From the NCBI GenBank assembly GCA_037447655.1, contig JBBHKE010000190.1, positions 82,985-146,984 of the forward strand: a DNA stretch of 64,000 bases, given 5' to 3'. The stretch comes from Zygnema cylindricum. Its lineage: Eukaryota; Streptophyta; Zygnematophyceae; Zygnematales; Zygnemataceae. The notes below the pieces were generated by a model that ran no database searches, was not told the DNA's origin, and worked only from the letters and a program-made list of their open reading frames with translations. Position numbers and translations under genes: made by a program. This document shows, piece by piece, positions 61,501 to 64,000 of this stretch. Position 1 is the first letter of the stretch. Every line of letters begins with the position of its first letter.

Positions 61501-63859
61501 TACCCACCGTATCCATTAAGTTTAAAATTTCCCGTTCTGTTTAGAATAACAGCCACTGACACGACCTTATAATCTCTATCCGCCATAGAAGTTTTTGGTT
61601 TCGTCGACATGAAGACGATCTTGGGTGGTTCAGCCAATGCGACCCTTTCCCTCCTGGTGTGAATCTCTTCCCCTAGTTCCTGAATGAGGGTTTTTTCAGG
61701 CAGATTGTGGGAGGAAGCTTGCATCTTGACGTGCGTCAGGGCGTAGGGCATCAAGTGCCGTACTAGCATGACTACCGGTTTGGAGGAAGAAGGGTGAGCT
61801 TTGGGCGATGAAATTGGTGAGTCCTCGTCCTCCAATTTCTCTTGTCTCCCCCCCCCTTCTTCCTCACTTTCTGCGTCAGAATTTGCTGTCAGAGGTGTCA
61901 TTGGCGGATCCGTGGGTGGTCTCTCGGCCAAGTATCTCTCGAACCATTCCTGATCTGTTTCAGTGGTTACAGTATTTTGTTTTAGTTGTGATTTCTTGTA
62001 ATCTTCGAAACCGGGAGGAAGTTTCTTTCGAGCCGGGGAGGCGGATGAGTCGATTTCAGGCCCAGCCCAATGTCATTGTTAAGAAGGACTGCTCGCGGTG
62101 TAAAGGATAAGGGACCGATGGCTTTGCGGCTGTGGTCCTTTTGTTCCATCGGATGTTTGTCTTTTCTCTGGGAGGACGTTATCGAGCGGAGTTGCCTCCT
62201 ACTATCCCCTACACCAACGTTCCAGGCCCCGGACATAAATGTCCGGGCATGATGAGCCTTCGGCGGCTCCATATCCCAACCCATTAGTTCATCAACATCT
62301 TCACCCATCGTAGTCTGCTCCAGCTCCAGCTCCGCTAGCCTATGTAACAGTTCTTGTTTTTGTTTTCTGCAGTTTTTGAGCAAGCTTAAGAGGATGAGGT
62401 GTGCGGGCAGGTGATCCCAAGTAGAGAGCAGCTAGCTCTACGGCCAAGGCAGCCAATTGACTGCTCTGCTGCTGAATGATATGTTCCGAAGTCAGTCTGT
62501 TGGGTCTTGGTTCATTTGGAGATCGACGTCCCCAAGGATACAAAAGTTGTAATGGAAGAGGATTAATGGCTGTTTCCCCTTCTCCCGTGAACAAGGCATA
62601 TTGCATCATTTCCGGAAACAATGTCGTTCTTTATGGCCCATGAACCCACATGCCTCCCATTTTGACCCCTCGGTAGTATACTTTCCCCTTATCTCATTTG
62701 ACAACTGAGCATCATCAAATTTAGGAAGTCTAATTTGTCTCAACTGGGATTGAGACATCTTAGCAGTTTCAGACCGTGGAGTAGGTTTATAGGTGTTCTT
62801 GTTGATTGGCGTGCGGTCTCCTCCTCCTCCTCCTTGTTTTCATTCCTATTGCTTTCGGGTACGTTCTGCACGTTCTTTCTCAAACTCCTTTTGCTTGATA
62901 GCGAGTTCTGGGTTGAGCTTCGTTGGACATCGTTTCCAACCATGACCGGTTTGGTTGCAGTTTAGGCAATTGTAAAGGTAAACTCTTTCGTCCGCGCCCA
63001 TTGCAGGTTCAGGTTTGCTGTCAGATTCTTGTTTCCCCTTAAGCTTCCGCAAAGCTTGAAAGTCAATCTGTTCCTCTTGGCTGAGAGATAATTCCCCGGC
63101 GAAACTTGCAAAGTTGGCTCTCGATTTCCCAATAACAACCTTTTCCCTTGCTTCGCTGTGCACAAAATGATCATACAATTTCATGACGACCAATGAGATT
63201 TCCTGAGCCGTGGGATTCTGGTCGTGAATGGCCTGACTGGCACTTCAATTGTCGAGAGCTGCCTGTCTTGTTGGCCCGAACGAATTTTGAACAGCGACAT
63301 AATACTTAGTGGCCATAGCCGGGGTATCAATGGTGGACAATTTGGTCTTCTGGCAGAGGCTGGAGAGGCGATTGAACAGCGTCTGAGGGGTTTCATTCTT
63401 CAAACAGCGGAAGTTTGTAAACTCCTTAATTGCAGTTTCGTTCCTTTCTGTGTAAAGGATTCTCCATGCGTCTAGAAGAGTGCTGCAGGGATTCGGGTTG
63501 GCGACCATCCGGGTGGCTACCTCAGCGGCCTATACAGCCTGCAACTGGTTGATATAGGCCCTGCCCTGGGCCTGCAATTTCATGTCCATGGTGAAAGTGA
63601 GGGTAAGAGGAGCTGCGGCGGCAGCAGCTGGGTCGGCCTCTGCCTGAAGAGCCTCGACGTCCAGAACAGGATCTTATATTTTGATGATTGGAGCCATCAA
63701 CAAAGGCTGACGTTCTTTATAGTCAGCCAAAGCTCCTGCGACTAGATAATTGACCATCATTGGGAAGAGCGTGGTTTCAAAGTCTGCTAGGATGCCCCCC
63801 CCCTCTATTTCTTGATTTCAGACTGCGAAAAGGATTTCCACAGCAGTTCGAAATCAAAG
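61497..63859 (-). pseudogene. Gypsy G2 gag (broken)
   Basis: The capsid-like part is in 63508-63245 (ACTLLDAWRIL-like region, FRCLKNETPQTLFNRLSSLC). The CCHC knuckle CLNCNQTGHGWKRC is in 63193-62846. A charged linker (62383-61982) contains GAWNVGVGDSRRQLRS, the counterpart of G1's gag. The C-terminal region (61931-61497) has VMLVRHLMPYALTHVK, also in G1. Stops at several points. The 5' end is cut by the LTR at 63860. Confidence 0.78.
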
Positions 63860-64000
63860 TGTTGAAATTTATGTATTTTCTAGGTCTGTGTTGGAAAAAT
63901 AAATAGAGTGTTGAAAAGAGGTGACTAATAGTTCACTTCTATATTTTAGTTAGAATGTGAAGAGAGAGTAAGAGAGGACCAAATATATCTTCACTTGATA
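63860..64000 (+). repeat. Start of a third A-type LTR, cut by window end
   Basis: TGTTGAAATTTATGTATTTT onward matches the first 140 bp of element A's LTRs with few differences. It interrupts G2 gag. Whether a full element follows is not visible. Confidence 0.85.

Larger units (their letters stand above)
46078..63859 (-). mobile_element. Ty3/gypsy retrotransposon G2 with methyltransferase domain, split by copia C
   Basis: After about 30 bp of G1 gag (46078 to about 46115) the sequence becomes G2 RNase H, then RT (46524-47341), methyltransferase (47633-48578, resuming 60686-60790), protease (61020-61500) and gag (to 63859). Integrase and the 3' end are absent at the G1/G2 junction, and the 5' end is cut by an A-type LTR at 63860. 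Copia C (48579-60680) interrupts the methyltransferase. G2 keeps YIDD and PCQ motifs that G1 has lost. Confidence 0.83.

Overview
This is nuclear DNA of a streptophyte, probably a charophyte-grade green alga or an early-diverging land plant. Two intron-containing host genes support this: one encodes a plastid ribosomal protein bL32 behind a transit-peptide-like leader, the other a LysM plus lysozyme-like protein. The rest is decayed transposon sequence. LTR retrotransposons dominate, including Ty3/gypsy copies carrying a C5-cytosine methyltransferase domain, a combination I recall being reported from charophytes. The species is not identified.

Layout. About 0.2-3.5 kb: a broken non-LTR retrotransposon (minus). 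3.5-6.0 kb: two related hAT-like non-autonomous elements in opposite orientation, each with a perfect 8-bp target-site duplication (TSD). 6.0-9.2 kb: AT-rich intergenic DNA with a small MITE. 9.24-11.84 kb: four-exon LysM/lysozyme-like gene (plus). 12.1-16.7 kb: intergenic, with one diverged tandem repeat. 16.69-18.23 kb: two-exon plastid bL32 gene (minus). 18.2-20.9 kb: dispersed and inverted repeats.

20.9-64 kb is a nest of LTR elements. Copia element F (20907-31442) contains gag-only element A (24621-28767). A third hAT-like element lies at 32369-33193. A chimera of two gypsy copies, G1 and G2 (about 33.2-63.86 kb, minus), is split by copia B (39659-46077) and copia C (48579-60680). The 3' LTR of C is itself interrupted by solo LTR S, solo LTR E and gag-only element D (55302-59546, LTRs almost identical). 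A third A-type LTR begins at 63860 and runs off the window.

The most notable signal is an architecture shared by copia elements B, C and F and the gag-only elements A and D. (1) The primer-binding site matches the anticodon arm of initiator tRNA-Met, as in Drosophila copia and Ty5. (2) Every LTR has, about 200-295 bp from its start, an antisense tRNA-like module with A- and B-box sequences followed by a T run, which looks like a Pol III unit. (3) The distal half of the LTR carries a series of short hairpins, many with AGGG loops. (4) The gag start codon sits in the loop of a covarying hairpin at the LTR end, and gag reads through the primer-binding site. (5) A 10-bp inverted repeat flanks the polypurine tract/LTR junction. 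The gag-only elements encode Gag fused to a decayed RT-thumb/RNase H remnant. Together this suggests non-autonomous elements mobilised in trans by autonomous copia relatives through shared RNA signals. All readings were made by eye; no search or folding program was run.
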